DNA of 38,771 nt from Tissierellia bacterium (GCA_012728335.1 JAAYFG010000017.1:1-38771); one strand, 5' to 3'. Numbered from the stretch's first letter, positions 16,256 to 25,747 are shown. Translations and numbers: made by a program. The notes: generated by a model not told the origin, from the sequence alone.

Positions 16256-16358
16256 TATAATGAATTTACTTATGACAGATAATAAAAACAATTTGTTAAA
16301 TTCAAGCGATATTATAAAGGTTAAAATTTGGTTAAAATGATATATCTCTATCTATTCG

Positions 16359-16419
16359 TGATATAATGACTGAGTAACAATATTCGGAAATTTGTAGCAT
16401 AGACATTAAATGTTATAAT
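16359..16419 (+). promoter_or_regulatory. Two candidate extended -10 promoters of the ABC exporter operon
   Basis: TGATATAAT (16359-16367) and TGTTATAAT (16411-16419) are both full extended -10 elements. The second is preceded at 17 bases by TTTGTA. Either or both could drive the NatA-like gene that starts at 16452. Confidence 0.5.
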
Positions 16420-16451
16420 ACCGATAGTAATCTATATGTGAGGTGAAGCGG

Positions 16452-17360
16452 ATGGAATTAGAATTTAGAAATATAGTGAAAAGCTATGGCAAGAATGAAA
16501 TTCTACACGGTCTTAATTTTAAAGTCGAATCAGGTAGACCAATGGGATTTCTTGGAAGAAACGGAGCAGGAAAAACTACTACAATACGTGCGCTAATGGG
16601 AGTATTTAAGCTTAATAGTGGCGAAATACTACTTGATGGCAAGAAAATAAATAATAAGAAATTGAGAATTGGTTACTTACCTGAAGAGCGAGGAATGTAT
16701 GGGAAGCAACAAATTCTTGAACAATTAATATACTTTGGTACATTAAGAGGTGGAACTCGTGTTGAATCTAAGAAGAGTGCATCTGAGCTTTTAGAACGAG
16801 TTGGACTTGGGGAGTATGCGAAAAAGAATTTAGATACTCTGTCTAAAGGAAATCAACAAAAAGTACAAATAGTTCAATCATTATTGAATAATCCAGATAT
16901 CTTGATATTAGATGAGCCGTTTTCAGGCTTGGATCCTATAAATTCAACTATGTTAAAAGAAATGATACTTGAGAGTACTGGAGATAATAAATTACTTCTG
17001 TTTTCATCTCATCAAATGGGATATGTAGAAGAGATATGTGATGATATAACCTTAATAGATAGTGGAGACATTGTACTTTCAGGGAATCTATCTGATATTC
17101 AAAGGGAGCTAGGCGAAAATAAATTACGTCTAAGTGCAGTAAATATGAACAGAGAAGAATTGACTAGCTATATAGGCTCTCAAATCGATGGAATAGACAT
17201 AAGTCATGATAAACAGTCTTTGATTATTACACTGAATTCAATGGATAAAAGTGAGTTATTGTCAGAATTACTTAAACTAAATGTGGATATAGATTTATTT
17301 TCTGTGTATAAACCAAGTATGTCTGATATATTTATAAAGTATGCAGGTGATGAAAAATGA
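16452..17360 (+). CDS. ABC transporter ATP-binding protein, NatA-like
   Basis: The ATPase of a two-gene exporter, 302 residues. Walker A is GRNGAGKTTT (near 36-45), the signature reads LSKGNQQK, a variant of LSGGQ usual in this group, Walker B is ILILDEPFSGLDP, and the switch is SSHQM. About 80 C-terminal residues past the cassette are typical of NatA/YhaQ-type proteins. ATG at 16452 is chosen over an in-frame GTG (16443), which lies inside the ribosome binding site GAGGTGA. It overlaps the permease gene by ATGA, so the two are translationally coupled. Relatives export sodium, drugs or peptides; the substrate here is unknown. Confidence 0.88.
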   Translation: MELEFRNIVKSYGKNEILHGLNFKVESGRPMGFLGRNGAGKTTTIRALMGVFKLNSGEILLDGKKINNKKLRIGYLPEERGMYGKQQILEQLIYFGTLRGGTRVESKKSASELLERVGLGEYAKKNLDTLSKGNQQKVQIVQSLLNNPDILILDEPFSGLDPINSTMLKEMILESTGDNKLLLFSSHQMGYVEEICDDITLIDSGDIVLSGNLSDIQRELGENKLRLSAVNMNREELTSYIGSQIDGIDISHDKQSLIITLNSMDKSELLSELLKLNVDIDLFSVYKPSMSDIFIKYAGDEK

Positions 17361-18610
17361 AAAATACATTTAAAGTGTTTAAATTTGAGTTTATGTCGAC
17401 ATTTAAGAAGAAATCTTTTATCATCTCCGCATTGGTCTTATTGCTAGGGACTATAGTACTTAGCAGTATCCCAAAGTTAATAGAAATGTCTGGATTTTTC
17501 AATGAAACAGAAGACGAAACTGCAATAGTTACTGACGAAGCAGGCGAAGATATTAGTTTTGAATACGGAATTTTCTATGCTGATAAAGACATTGATAAAA
17601 GTATTATTAGCAATATATCAAATCAAGAACATTACGATATGCAAATGAAAGAATACAAAAGCCTTAGTGATATAGAAACGGGAATTGAAAATGGGGAAAT
17701 ATACAAGGGAATAATAGTAAATTCTCCTACTGATATAGAAGTGATTATGGAATCCATAGGGATGCAAGATAGCTTTGAGAATGTAAGAGATATGTTTAAA
17801 GAGTACAATACTAGACTCAATTTCAAAACATTGGGACTTGACTATGAGATGATATCTAAAGCTTCAAATGTAGATGTAGAATTATCTAATAGAGCAATTG
17901 GAGTAGATGGAAGCAATAGTTTCTTTATGGTTTATATAATGATATTCATATTGTATATGTTGATACTTATATTTGGACAAGGAGTAGCAACAAGCGTTGC
18001 AAAAGAGAAGAGCGACAGAACGATGGAGATACTTATAACAAGTACTTCTGCATCAAGTCTAATAAATGGTAAAGTATTTGCATCAGCATTGCTTGGACTA
18101 ATTCAACTTTCAATGATTATAATAGGCGTTGGAGTGGGAATTTGGATTAATGCGGATATGGTAGAATTTTTTGCAGCATTCATTAATTTCAATTTAGATA
18201 TCAATGTAATCATAATTTATATCGTATTTTTTGCGATAGGTTATCTTTTGTATCTATACCTGTTTGCTGCATTGGGAGCATTGGTTTCAAAAGTTGAAGA
18301 AGTGGGAAATGCAGTTACTCCAGTGACAATACTATTTGTATTGGCATTCCTTGCAGCGATGATAGGACTTAATTTACCGGAATCAATGATAATAAAAATT
18401 GCTTCATTCATTCCATTTAGTTCACTCATGACAATGTTTGTTAGATATGCACTGGTTACTGTGCCGATGATAGAAGTATTTATATCACTTGGAATACTAA
18501 CAGTTACGACCATAATTATGGCGGCAATATCCATAAGAATATATAGACTGGGAACATTGAACTATGGAAATAAAATGAAGTTTTTCCAATCATTAAAGAA
18601 AACTGTATAA
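17357..18610 (+). CDS. ABC-2 type permease, NatB/YhaP-like
   Basis: Membrane partner of the preceding ATPase, 417 residues. One helix near the N-terminus (about 19-38) is followed by a large extracytoplasmic domain (about 40-185) and then five or six helices, the ABC-2 permease plan seen in NatB. The second membrane part begins with FFMVYIMIFILYMLILIFGQ and has KEKSDRTMEILITS, a conserved ABC-2 motif. Its start overlaps the stop of the ATPase gene. Basic tail at the end. Confidence 0.88.
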   Translation: MKNTFKVFKFEFMSTFKKKSFIISALVLLLGTIVLSSIPKLIEMSGFFNETEDETAIVTDEAGEDISFEYGIFYADKDIDKSIISNISNQEHYDMQMKEYKSLSDIETGIENGEIYKGIIVNSPTDIEVIMESIGMQDSFENVRDMFKEYNTRLNFKTLGLDYEMISKASNVDVELSNRAIGVDGSNSFFMVYIMIFILYMLILIFGQGVATSVAKEKSDRTMEILITSTSASSLINGKVFASALLGLIQLSMIIIGVGVGIWINADMVEFFAAFINFNLDINVIIIYIVFFAIGYLLYLYLFAALGALVSKVEEVGNAVTPVTILFVLAFLAAMIGLNLPESMIIKIASFIPFSSLMTMFVRYALVTVPMIEVFISLGILTVTTIIMAAISIRIYRLGTLNYGNKMKFFQSLKKTV

Positions 18611-18616
18611 TAAGAG

Positions 18617-18648
18617 AACTCTATATCGAAAGGTATAGAGTTTTTATA
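18617..18648 (+). terminator. Intrinsic terminator of the ABC exporter operon
   Basis: AACTCTATA (18617-18625) pairs with TATAGAGTT (18634-18642) around an 8-base loop, then T residues. Confidence 0.88.
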
Positions 18649-18711
18649 TATTAAATGCATAGAATGACGATATATGATAAAATAGCTGTAATTATTGTAA
18701 TTGGAGGAAAT

Positions 18712-20073
18712 ATGAGAGGTAAAAGAGTATTAGAAGATTTAAAAATTATAGATAGCGAGTTTCCTAATATAGGAATTGGTAAAAATGAAGAAGGCTTTCC
18801 AATCTATGTGAAAAATGCATTACAAGGACAGACTGTAAAAGTTAAGCTAGGAAGAAAAAAAGAAGATAGAATAGAAGCAAAACTTCTAGAAGTAGTAGAG
18901 CGTTCACCAATGGAAAAAGAATCTCAATGTATTCATTTTTCAGAATGTGGTGGATGTACTTATCAAAGACTAGACTATGATGAGGAGCTTAATTACAAAT
19001 TAAGGCAAATAAACAATTTGTTTGTACATGGAGAAATTGACCACAAAATGTCGGAGATTATTCCTAGCCCAAAGTATACGAACTATAGGAATAAAATGGA
19101 ATATACATTTGGTGATGAGTATAAAGATGGACCATTATCTGTTGGATTACACGCGAGAGGGCGCTTCCATGACATTGTCAATACAAGTAGATGTGAAATT
19201 GTGCACGATGATTTCAATGTCATTAGAGAAGGAATCAGAGAGTATTTTGAAGGGATAGGAGTTAGCTATTACAAGAGGAGACTCCATGAAGGATCGCTTA
19301 GACATTTAGTGGTTAGAAGAGGAGAATACACTAAAGAAATACTTCTAAATTTAGTGACGACTAGCGATGTAGATTTTGATATGGAAGCTTTTGTTGAATA
19401 TATAAAATCAGTCGAACTTGAAGGAGAAGTAGTTGGAATAATTCATACTATTAACGATTCATTAGGCGATGCAATAACACCAGAGAAAGTTGAATTATTA
19501 TATGGAAGAGACTATTTCTATGAAGAGATATTGGGACTTAGATTTAAGATAAGCCCGTTCTCATTCTTTCAAACCAATACCAAATCAGCAGAAGTATTGT
19601 ATAGCAAAGCACTTGGATTTATAAGTGAGTTAGACGATAAAATAGTATTTGACCTTTACTCAGGGACAGGAACGATATCGCAAATAGCAGGATTAAAAGC
19701 AAAAAAGGTCTATGGAATAGAAATCGTTGAAGAAGCAGTAGTTGCAGCAAGAGAAAACGCGAAACTTAATGGACTTAAAAATGTTGAATTCTTAGCAGAA
19801 GATGTCCTGACTGGCGTGGATAAACTGGAAGCAAAACCAGATGTTGTTATAATAGATCCACCAAGAGAAGGAATAAATCCAAAGGCGATTAATAAGATAA
19901 TAGACTTTGATCCAGAAGAATTTTTGTATATAAGCTGTAATCCAAAAACATTTGTTAGAGACTTAAAAGTGTTTATGGAAAGAGGATATAAGATAAAAGA
20001 ATCAGTAGTGGTGGACCAATTTCCAAGAACCAGTCATGTGGAGACTATAGCGTTGCTACAAAGAGATATTTAG
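18712..20073 (+). CDS. rlmD: 23S rRNA (uracil-5-)-methyltransferase, RlmD/RlmCD (RumA) type
   Basis: Methylates uracil in 23S rRNA with S-adenosylmethionine, 453 residues. An N-terminal TRAM-like RNA-binding part (about 1-65) precedes a [4Fe-4S] site with Cys 73, 79 and 82 (CIHFSECGGC) and Cys 161. The methyltransferase domain has DLYSGTGTISQIAG, IIDPPREGI and the catalytic Cys near 409 in YISCNPKTF. The ATG at 18712 is set by GGAGG; an in-frame ATG at 18655 is rejected because it lies in the terminator and promoter zone. The gene ends with SHVETIALLQRDI. The 3' end of this gene is a known insertion site of conjugative elements, and the ICE genes start just after it. Confidence 0.9.
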   Translation: MRGKRVLEDLKIIDSEFPNIGIGKNEEGFPIYVKNALQGQTVKVKLGRKKEDRIEAKLLEVVERSPMEKESQCIHFSECGGCTYQRLDYDEELNYKLRQINNLFVHGEIDHKMSEIIPSPKYTNYRNKMEYTFGDEYKDGPLSVGLHARGRFHDIVNTSRCEIVHDDFNVIREGIREYFEGIGVSYYKRRLHEGSLRHLVVRRGEYTKEILLNLVTTSDVDFDMEAFVEYIKSVELEGEVVGIIHTINDSLGDAITPEKVELLYGRDYFYEEILGLRFKISPFSFFQTNTKSAEVLYSKALGFISELDDKIVFDLYSGTGTISQIAGLKAKKVYGIEIVEEAVVAARENAKLNGLKNVEFLAEDVLTGVDKLEAKPDVVIIDPPREGINPKAINKIIDFDPEEFLYISCNPKTFVRDLKVFMERGYKIKESVVVDQFPRTSHVETIALLQRDI

Positions 20074-20493
20074 TCACAATCCTGCATTTTAAGCAGTTTC
20101 ATAGACATTTCATATTTGTGGAAGAAGGTCAATATGAGCGTAAAAAAGTGCTAAAAAATTATATTGATGTGAACGTATGTATTGATATGGAGTGTGGAGA
20201 CACAAGGAATGAGTAAAAAACATTCTTGAAATTTGTGAGTATAAAGTGAGTATTTGCAATTAATGAGAAGGTATAAAAGGAAGAGAAATGAAAAATCATT
20301 TCTCTTCCTTTTAATGTTATGGGAGTAGGGTAAATAATAAATACAAAAAACTAGAGAAAATATGAAAACTTGGGAACACAATGATCAAATGTGATGTTTA
20401 CAGGGAAAGATGTGTTTATCTTTTAAAAATGTATAAAATTTGAGTTTAAAACTAGATTTAAAATGATATGAATTTGAAAGGATAGTGATATAA
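20074..20493. other. Left end of the conjugative element (non-coding)
   Basis: A 420-base gap without a gene between rlmD and the first ICE gene. It holds TGTGGAGAC (20193-20201), which also occurs inside the rlmD end (20037-20045); a direct repeat GTGAGTAT (20235-20242 and 20246-20253, 11-base period); and the 17-bp terminator hairpin at 20275-20312. The exact junction cannot be fixed without the right end of the element. No recombinase gene is here. Confidence 0.45.
20275..20312. terminator. Perfect 17-bp hairpin terminator at the left end of the ICE
   Basis: The arms 20275-20291 and 20296-20312 are fully complementary around AAAA, with an A-run on one side and a T-run on the other, so it may work in both directions and insulate the element from rlmD transcription. 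Confidence 0.82.
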
Positions 20494-20838
20494 ATGGCAA
20501 AATATTCGGATGAAGAAATAAGAAAGTTACCCAAAATAACATGTAAAGTAGCTGCTGAATATTTAGGCATTGCTCCAATGGCTGTAAGTATTGGAATGAG
20601 AAATAGTTTATTGCCAATTGGATTTGCCATTCATAATAAAGACAGAGATACTAGATTTAGTGAGAGTTGGTCATATCATATAATTGCAGAAAGACTTATA
20701 GCTTATAAATATGGACGAATATCAGAAGTTATGGTAGAGAATATTGAAAATAATTTAAATACAATTATCTCACAGTTCGAAGAGATGAAAAGAGATTTAC
20801 TTTTTATATTAAGCGAAAACGAAGAACAGAAGAATTAG
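20494..20838 (+). CDS. Small helix-turn-helix-like ICE protein
   Basis: A protein of 114 residues of a type often found at the start of ICE gene clusters in Bacillota. The N-terminal half, LPKITCKVAAEYLGI then MAVSIGMRNSLLPIGFAI, fits a MerR- or excisionase-like helix-turn-helix that reads a DNA site; SYHIIAERLIAYKYG follows. The C-terminal third is helical. AAAGGAT precedes the ATG. It may control the element's excision or transfer genes, but this is inference from position and fold. Confidence 0.65.
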   Translation: MAKYSDEEIRKLPKITCKVAAEYLGIAPMAVSIGMRNSLLPIGFAIHNKDRDTRFSESWSYHIIAERLIAYKYGRISEVMVENIENNLNTIISQFEEMKRDLLFILSENEEQKN

Positions 20839-20922
20839 AATTATTTGAGTATGCGTTTTCGCTGGGCAAATATATAGATGTAAATGAAAAATATAAAGTA
20901 TCTTTAAAGGAAAGTGATAGTG

Positions 20923-22212
20923 ATGAATAAAATGATGACATTCACTAGAGAACAATTATATAAAGAGATATGGGAATTAAATGCCAAGAAAGTATCTGAA
21001 AAATATGATCTAAATTATCCAAAACTTTTAAAAAAGTGCAAAGAATACAAAATTCCAATTCCAACAAGTAAATATTGGATTTATTTAGAAAGAGGTAAAG
21101 ATGTATCAGATTTAATCATTCAGTTACCTTCTTTTGAAACAGAAGAAATATTTTTAGATAAGAACATTGATAAGCATATTGAAACTGAGAGTATTGAAAT
21201 TCAAGATATAGAATTTCCAATAGAAAAAGAAGAAGATAAACAAATATTAAATACACAGCAAATTGAGAAAGAATTAATTTTTTTAGGGAAAGACAAAATT
21301 AATGTAATAATAGACTCATTATCAAAGTTTAAAATTAATGATAATAAAAGGCTAAATGTAAAAGTATCTAACTATAAAAAGGATGTTATACTTTGGAATC
21401 AAAAACAAAAGAATTCTGAAAGGAATTATTACGATTCTAGATATGAACGTAACACTATGGAACAGCATAAATTCATAAAAGAAGTATCAGTTGAACAATT
21501 ACCTAGGCTATATAAATTACTAGATATATTAGTCGAAGTATTTGAAGATATAGGCGAAACAATAATGGACGATTTATCAATAAAAATTTATGATGATATT
21601 GTTTCATTTGAGATCATTGAGAGTACAGATAAAGTAGAACATGAATTAACTAAAGAAGAAGCAAAGAAATTGGTAGAGTATAATGATGATAAAAAAAAGG
21701 GCGGCTATGCTTGGAAACCAAATATACGAAAATATGATCATATTCATAATGGTAGATTTAGAATAAAGACAACTAATGGGAAATACATAAAAGATTCAAA
21801 CACAAAAAAATTAGAAGAAGTAATTCCTGATATAATTATTTTGATTTATAAATCCTATCTAGATATTAAGACAAAGAGAGAAGAAATAGAAGAGCGTAAT
21901 CGTAAATGGGAGGAAGAACGTAGACAAAAGGAATTATTGAAAGAAAGAATACAAGCAGAAAAGGATAAAACAAGATCACTTTTGAATATACTTGATGATT
22001 ACCAAATAGCTCAAAATATTAGAGTTTATGTTGAGGTCCTATCTCAGCTAGAAAATAATGTAGATAACGAATTAATAGATTGGATGTTGAAGAAAGCTGA
22101 CTGGATTGATCCAACTATTTCTTTAGAAGATGAGTTATTAGGAAAAAGAGAACATGAAAAGGACAAAGAAGATAAGTATAAGTTTTTAAAAGGAGAACGA
22201 GGTTATTGGTAA
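20923..22212 (+). CDS. ICE protein of unknown function with N-terminal IW...YW motif domain
   Basis: I cannot name the function of these 429 residues. The N-terminus TREQLYKEIW, then VSEKYDL, LLKKCKEYKIPIPTSKYW and a Gly-Lys end corresponds to a widespread N-terminal motif of mobile-element proteins (the usual form reads YxxVW...LAKxYGxSD...CKxxxIPxPxxGYW), which looks like a helix-turn-helix DNA-binding unit. The middle is acidic and mixed. Residues about 315-360 form a strongly charged coiled coil (TKREEIEERNRKWEEERRQK). ATG at 20923 is chosen; an in-frame GTG at 20914 is too close to AAAGGA. The gene ends 100 bases before the replication gene. Confidence 0.7.
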   Translation: MNKMMTFTREQLYKEIWELNAKKVSEKYDLNYPKLLKKCKEYKIPIPTSKYWIYLERGKDVSDLIIQLPSFETEEIFLDKNIDKHIETESIEIQDIEFPIEKEEDKQILNTQQIEKELIFLGKDKINVIIDSLSKFKINDNKRLNVKVSNYKKDVILWNQKQKNSERNYYDSRYERNTMEQHKFIKEVSVEQLPRLYKLLDILVEVFEDIGETIMDDLSIKIYDDIVSFEIIESTDKVEHELTKEEAKKLVEYNDDKKKGGYAWKPNIRKYDHIHNGRFRIKTTNGKYIKDSNTKKLEEVIPDIIILIYKSYLDIKTKREEIEERNRKWEEERRQKELLKERIQAEKDKTRSLLNILDDYQIAQNIRVYVEVLSQLENNVDNELIDWMLKKADWIDPTISLEDELLGKREHEKDKEDKYKFLKGERGYW

Positions 22213-22265
22213 TATATATTTTAGCTAATATTATTTATATAGTTTTATAATTGGTAATTAGACTG

Positions 22266-22290
22266 AACGCCTTTATATAGGCGTTTTTTC
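22266..22290 (+). terminator. Intrinsic terminator directly before the replication gene
   Basis: AACGCC (22266-22271) pairs with GGCGTT (22280-22285) around TTTATATA; six T residues follow. The next gene starts only 23 bases further, which leaves no space for another promoter. Confidence 0.82.
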
Positions 22291-22312
22291 TATATAGACA
22301 AGGAGGTGAAAC

Positions 22313-23305
22313 ATGGGTTATTTATATAGTTCAGGCAATGAAATTGTAGATGAAGTAGGTAAATTAGCTTTTATAGGAGATATCATACCTCATACTTGGT
22401 ATAAAACCATATTAAGAGATAATGAGAAACCATATTTAAATGCAATTATTATCCTAGCAGATATTACCTATTGGTATCGTCCGTCAGAAGTAAGAGAAGA
22501 ATCGTCAGGACAACTATTAGGATTTAAAAAGAAGTTTAAAGAAGACTTACTACAGAGAAGTTATGGTCAAATGGCAGAGCGTTTTGGAATGTCTAAAAGA
22601 GAAGCTACAAATGCCATTGTTTTTCTTGAGAAACTAGGAGTGATAGAAAGAGTATTTCGGACGGTTAAAACTCCTAAGATTATTTTAAACAATGTCCTAT
22701 ATATAAATTTAAACGTAGAAAAGTTAGAAGCTATTACATTTCCAGAGGGAACCCTCTCACTTTCAAAAGAGACAGGGGTAACTTTACAAAGTGAGACCCT
22801 GTCACCAAATAAAGAGATAGGTATACCTTTAAAAAGAGAGACAAATACAAAGAATACTACTAAGACTTCTAACATAGATTTCAATCCTATCTTCTCTGAG
22901 GAGAGTGGAGCTGAAAGAACAGCAATGTCGAATGAATTATTAGAGAAAGATAAAATTAAAGAAGTGTTTAAAAAGAATATAGAATATGATTGCTTAGTAG
23001 AAAATAATCCAATGGATAAAGAAAGAATCAACGGAATACTAGATTTAATGACAGATATCTATATGCAAAGAGATGGAAGTATCTTAATTAATCGACAAGA
23101 AAAATCAATAGATATCGTGAAAAGTCAATTTATGAAACTTAATTATAACCATATAGAATATGTATTAAACTCATTAAATGAAAATACCACTAAGATTACG
23201 AAACTTAGAAGTTATTTATTGACAACTCTCTACAATGCTCCAATGACAATGGATCAATATTATAGATCTTGGGCAAATCATACATTATATGGTGATGATA
23301 GTTAG
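22313..23305 (+). CDS. Replication initiator / DUF6017-like ICE protein
   Basis: A DNA-binding protein of 330 residues of the replication-organiser type found in Tn1549-like elements. The N-terminal part, GDIIPHTWYKTILRDNEKPY then ADITYWYRPSEVR, and the winged helix LLQRSYGQMAERFGMSKREA followed by FLEKLGVIERVFR (about 80-115) are characteristic. A polar linker (about 140-220) leads to a C-terminal domain with MDKERINGILDLM and the end LRSYLLTTLYNAPMTMDQYY, as in DUF6017. It probably starts rolling-circle or theta replication of the excised circle, which is inference. GGAGGTGA is a very strong ribosome binding site, directly after a terminator. Confidence 0.75.
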   Translation: MGYLYSSGNEIVDEVGKLAFIGDIIPHTWYKTILRDNEKPYLNAIIILADITYWYRPSEVREESSGQLLGFKKKFKEDLLQRSYGQMAERFGMSKREATNAIVFLEKLGVIERVFRTVKTPKIILNNVLYINLNVEKLEAITFPEGTLSLSKETGVTLQSETLSPNKEIGIPLKRETNTKNTTKTSNIDFNPIFSEESGAERTAMSNELLEKDKIKEVFKKNIEYDCLVENNPMDKERINGILDLMTDIYMQRDGSILINRQEKSIDIVKSQFMKLNYNHIEYVLNSLNENTTKITKLRSYLLTTLYNAPMTMDQYYRSWANHTLYGDDS

Positions 23306-23316
23306 GAGGGATGAAA

Positions 23317-23814
23317 ATGCAAGAAGAGGTGAATCAAAAGACTATTGCTTTTACGACACAAAATGCAAAGCTTACTGCAAGAGTATTAAAGGAAATTATT
23401 AGTAAGTATTTGAGAGATCAAGAACATAAAAAGACGATGAAGAATACAAAATCAAAAGCAATGCCGGAACTGAAAAGGAAGAAAACTTCACTAAAAGAAC
23501 TAAGTAAGAAATACGATGGACTAAAAAGTATAGAAATAGATGATACAAACATTAAGGGCTTTGAGAAGTATGCTAAGAAATATCATATTGAATATGCATT
23601 GAAAAAAGATAGAACTACAGATCCACCAACATATGCAATATTTTTCAAGGGAAAGGACACAGATATGATAGATAGAGCATTTAAGGATTTTATATGTAAT
23701 GATTTAATGAAGAAGAAATCTAGTCTAATAGCAAGTCTTAAGAAATATGCAGAAGTAGCTAAGAACTTAGTAACTGATAAGACAAGACATAAACATCAAG
23801 AGCAATCACTATAA
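23317..23814 (+). CDS. pcfB: PcfB family conjugation protein (DUF3801)
   Basis: A soluble accessory protein of the conjugation machinery, 165 residues. PcfB of pCF10 helps to link the processed DNA with the coupling ATPase PcfC. Family features: NQKTIAFTTQNAKLTARVLK near the start, a basic middle (KRKKTSLKELSKK), the core FEKYAKKYHIEYALKKDR and DPPTYAIFFKGKDTDMIDRA. ATG at 23317 is chosen over 23311, because GGAGG is directly against the first. Its ribosome binding site overlaps the stop of the replication gene, and the coupling ATPase gene follows after 23 bases. Confidence 0.82.
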   Translation: MQEEVNQKTIAFTTQNAKLTARVLKEIISKYLRDQEHKKTMKNTKSKAMPELKRKKTSLKELSKKYDGLKSIEIDDTNIKGFEKYAKKYHIEYALKKDRTTDPPTYAIFFKGKDTDMIDRAFKDFICNDLMKKKSSLIASLKKYAEVAKNLVTDKTRHKHQEQSL

Positions 23815-23837
23815 TAAGCAAAGGAAGGCGATAATCA

Positions 23838-25721
23838 TTGAGCAGTCCATTAGAATATATAAAAGAAATATTTGGAAGAATTGATAAGAAAAAGCTTTGT
23901 ATTAAACTAATTCCATATTTAATAATTGCATATATGCTTCATAAAGTATCTTACCTTTATCACCTAATTATAGGTGATAATTTTTTTGTGAAATTATTAG
24001 AGCTATTTAAATATTTAAAACATGTATTTTCATCTCCATTTGTTAGCTTGAATTTAAATGATTGGTTCATTGGAATACTAGGAGCAGGAATTATTTATGG
24101 AATAGTTTATAGTAAATCAAAAAATGCAAAGAAGTATCGCAAAGGAGAGGAATATGGATCAGCTAGATGGGGGAACAAGAACGACATACAGCCTTTTATA
24201 GATAAAAACTTTGAAGACAATGTAATACTTACACAGACAGAAAGTTTGATGATGAATAGTAGACCAAAAGATCCGAAAAATGCAAGGAACAAAAATGTAT
24301 TAGTCATTGGAGGGTCTGGTTCAGGTAAGACTAGGTTTTATGTGAAACCTAATCTAATGCAAATGCATAGTTCCTATGTGGTAACAGATCCTAAGGGGAC
24401 ACTTTTAACAGAATGTGGGAAGATGTTAGAAAAAGGCAGTCCAAAGAAAAAGTTAGATAAAACAGGCAGAGAAATAAAAGATAGAAAAGGAAATTTCGTA
24501 TATGTTAAAGATAATAATGGAAAAATCATTTATGAACCTTATAAGATAAGGGTGCTAAATACTATTAACTTTAAGAAGTCCATGCACTACAATCCATTTG
24601 CTTATTTGAGAAGTGAAAAAGATATTTTAAAACTTGTAAATACCATAATAGTAAATACAAAAGGAGAAGGAGATAAATCAGGGGAAGATTTTTGGGTGAA
24701 AGCAGAAAGGTTACTGTATTCTGCTTATATAGGATTAATTTATTATGAAGCTCCAGAGGAAGAACAGAACTTCACAACACTTTTAGAATTAATAAATATG
24801 AGTGAAACAAGAGAAGAGGACGAATCTTACAAAAATCCAGTGGATTTAAAGTTTGAAGCATTGGAAGAATTAAATCCAAATCATTTTGCAGTGAGGCAGT
24901 ATAAAAAATACAAACTAGCAGCAGGTAAAACCGCAAAATCTATTTTGATTTCCTGTGGAGCAAGACTGGCACCTTTTGATATAAAAGAACTTAGAGACTT
25001 AATGGAATATGATGAAATGGAATTAGATACTATAGGAGATCGAAAGACAGCACTATTTATTATAATTTCAGATACTGACGATACTTTTAATTTTGTGGTC
25101 GCCATTTTATATACACAGCTCTTCAACTTACTTTGTGATAAGGCAGACGATGTATATAATGGACGACTGCCAATTCATGTAAGATGTCTACTAGATGAGT
25201 TTAGTAATATTGGACAGATTCCCAAATTTGAAAAACTGATTGCAACGATTCGTTCCAGAGAGATATCAGCAAGTGTAATATTACAAGCACAGTCTCAACT
25301 AAAAGGTATATACAAAGATCATGCAGAGACAATTGTAGGAAACTGTGACACCACATTATTCTTGGGAGGAAAAGAGAAGACAACTTTAAAAGAAATATCA
25401 GAGATATTAGGGAAAGAAACCATTGATTTATATAATACATCTGAAAATAGAGGAAGAGAAAAAACGCATGGACTTAGTTATCAAAAACTAGGAAAATCAT
25501 TAATGACACAAGATGAACTAGCAACGATGGATGGAGGGAAATGTATTTTGCAATTAAGAGGAGTAAGACCATTTCTATCAGAAAAATATGATGTCACAAA
25601 ACATAAGAATTATAAGAAATTATCTGACTTTAATGAGAAAAATGCTTATGATATTGAGAAAGTGTTGAATACAAAGTTGAGAATGAAAAAGGATGACGAG
25701 ATTGAGGTATATGAGATATAG
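23838..25721 (+). CDS. virD4: VirD4/TraG-type coupling ATPase (T4CP, PcfC-like)
   Basis: The type IV coupling protein that brings the DNA-relaxase complex to the secretion channel, 627 residues. Two N-terminal membrane helices (about 24-44 and 76-92) are followed by EYGSARWGNKNDI, Walker A VIGGSGSGKTRFYVKPN (about 153-169), the DPKGTL strand, and Walker B CLLDEFSNIGQIPKFEKL near 447, then LQAQSQLKGIY and a TraG-like C-terminus. TTG is the start, after AAGGAAGG; no better start stands nearby. In related elements the pilin gene (Maff2) follows directly; here about 2.6 kb of other genes lie between. Confidence 0.93.
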   Translation: MSSPLEYIKEIFGRIDKKKLCIKLIPYLIIAYMLHKVSYLYHLIIGDNFFVKLLELFKYLKHVFSSPFVSLNLNDWFIGILGAGIIYGIVYSKSKNAKKYRKGEEYGSARWGNKNDIQPFIDKNFEDNVILTQTESLMMNSRPKDPKNARNKNVLVIGGSGSGKTRFYVKPNLMQMHSSYVVTDPKGTLLTECGKMLEKGSPKKKLDKTGREIKDRKGNFVYVKDNNGKIIYEPYKIRVLNTINFKKSMHYNPFAYLRSEKDILKLVNTIIVNTKGEGDKSGEDFWVKAERLLYSAYIGLIYYEAPEEEQNFTTLLELINMSETREEDESYKNPVDLKFEALEELNPNHFAVRQYKKYKLAAGKTAKSILISCGARLAPFDIKELRDLMEYDEMELDTIGDRKTALFIIISDTDDTFNFVVAILYTQLFNLLCDKADDVYNGRLPIHVRCLLDEFSNIGQIPKFEKLIATIRSREISASVILQAQSQLKGIYKDHAETIVGNCDTTLFLGGKEKTTLKEISEILGKETIDLYNTSENRGREKTHGLSYQKLGKSLMTQDELATMDGGKCILQLRGVRPFLSEKYDVTKHKNYKKLSDFNEKNAYDIEKVLNTKLRMKKDDEIEVYEI

Positions 25722-25747
25722 AATTAATAATTATGAGCTGAATTATA

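Noticed and set aside
20275-20312. 17-bp hairpin as an IS terminal repeat or attI site
   Set aside because: It has a 4-base loop with A- and T-runs and no transposase or recombinase gene near; an intrinsic terminator explains it.
22567-23031. Minus-strand frame of 154 codons inside the replication gene
   Set aside because: The plus-strand product has clear family motifs and strong translation signals; the antisense frame has none.
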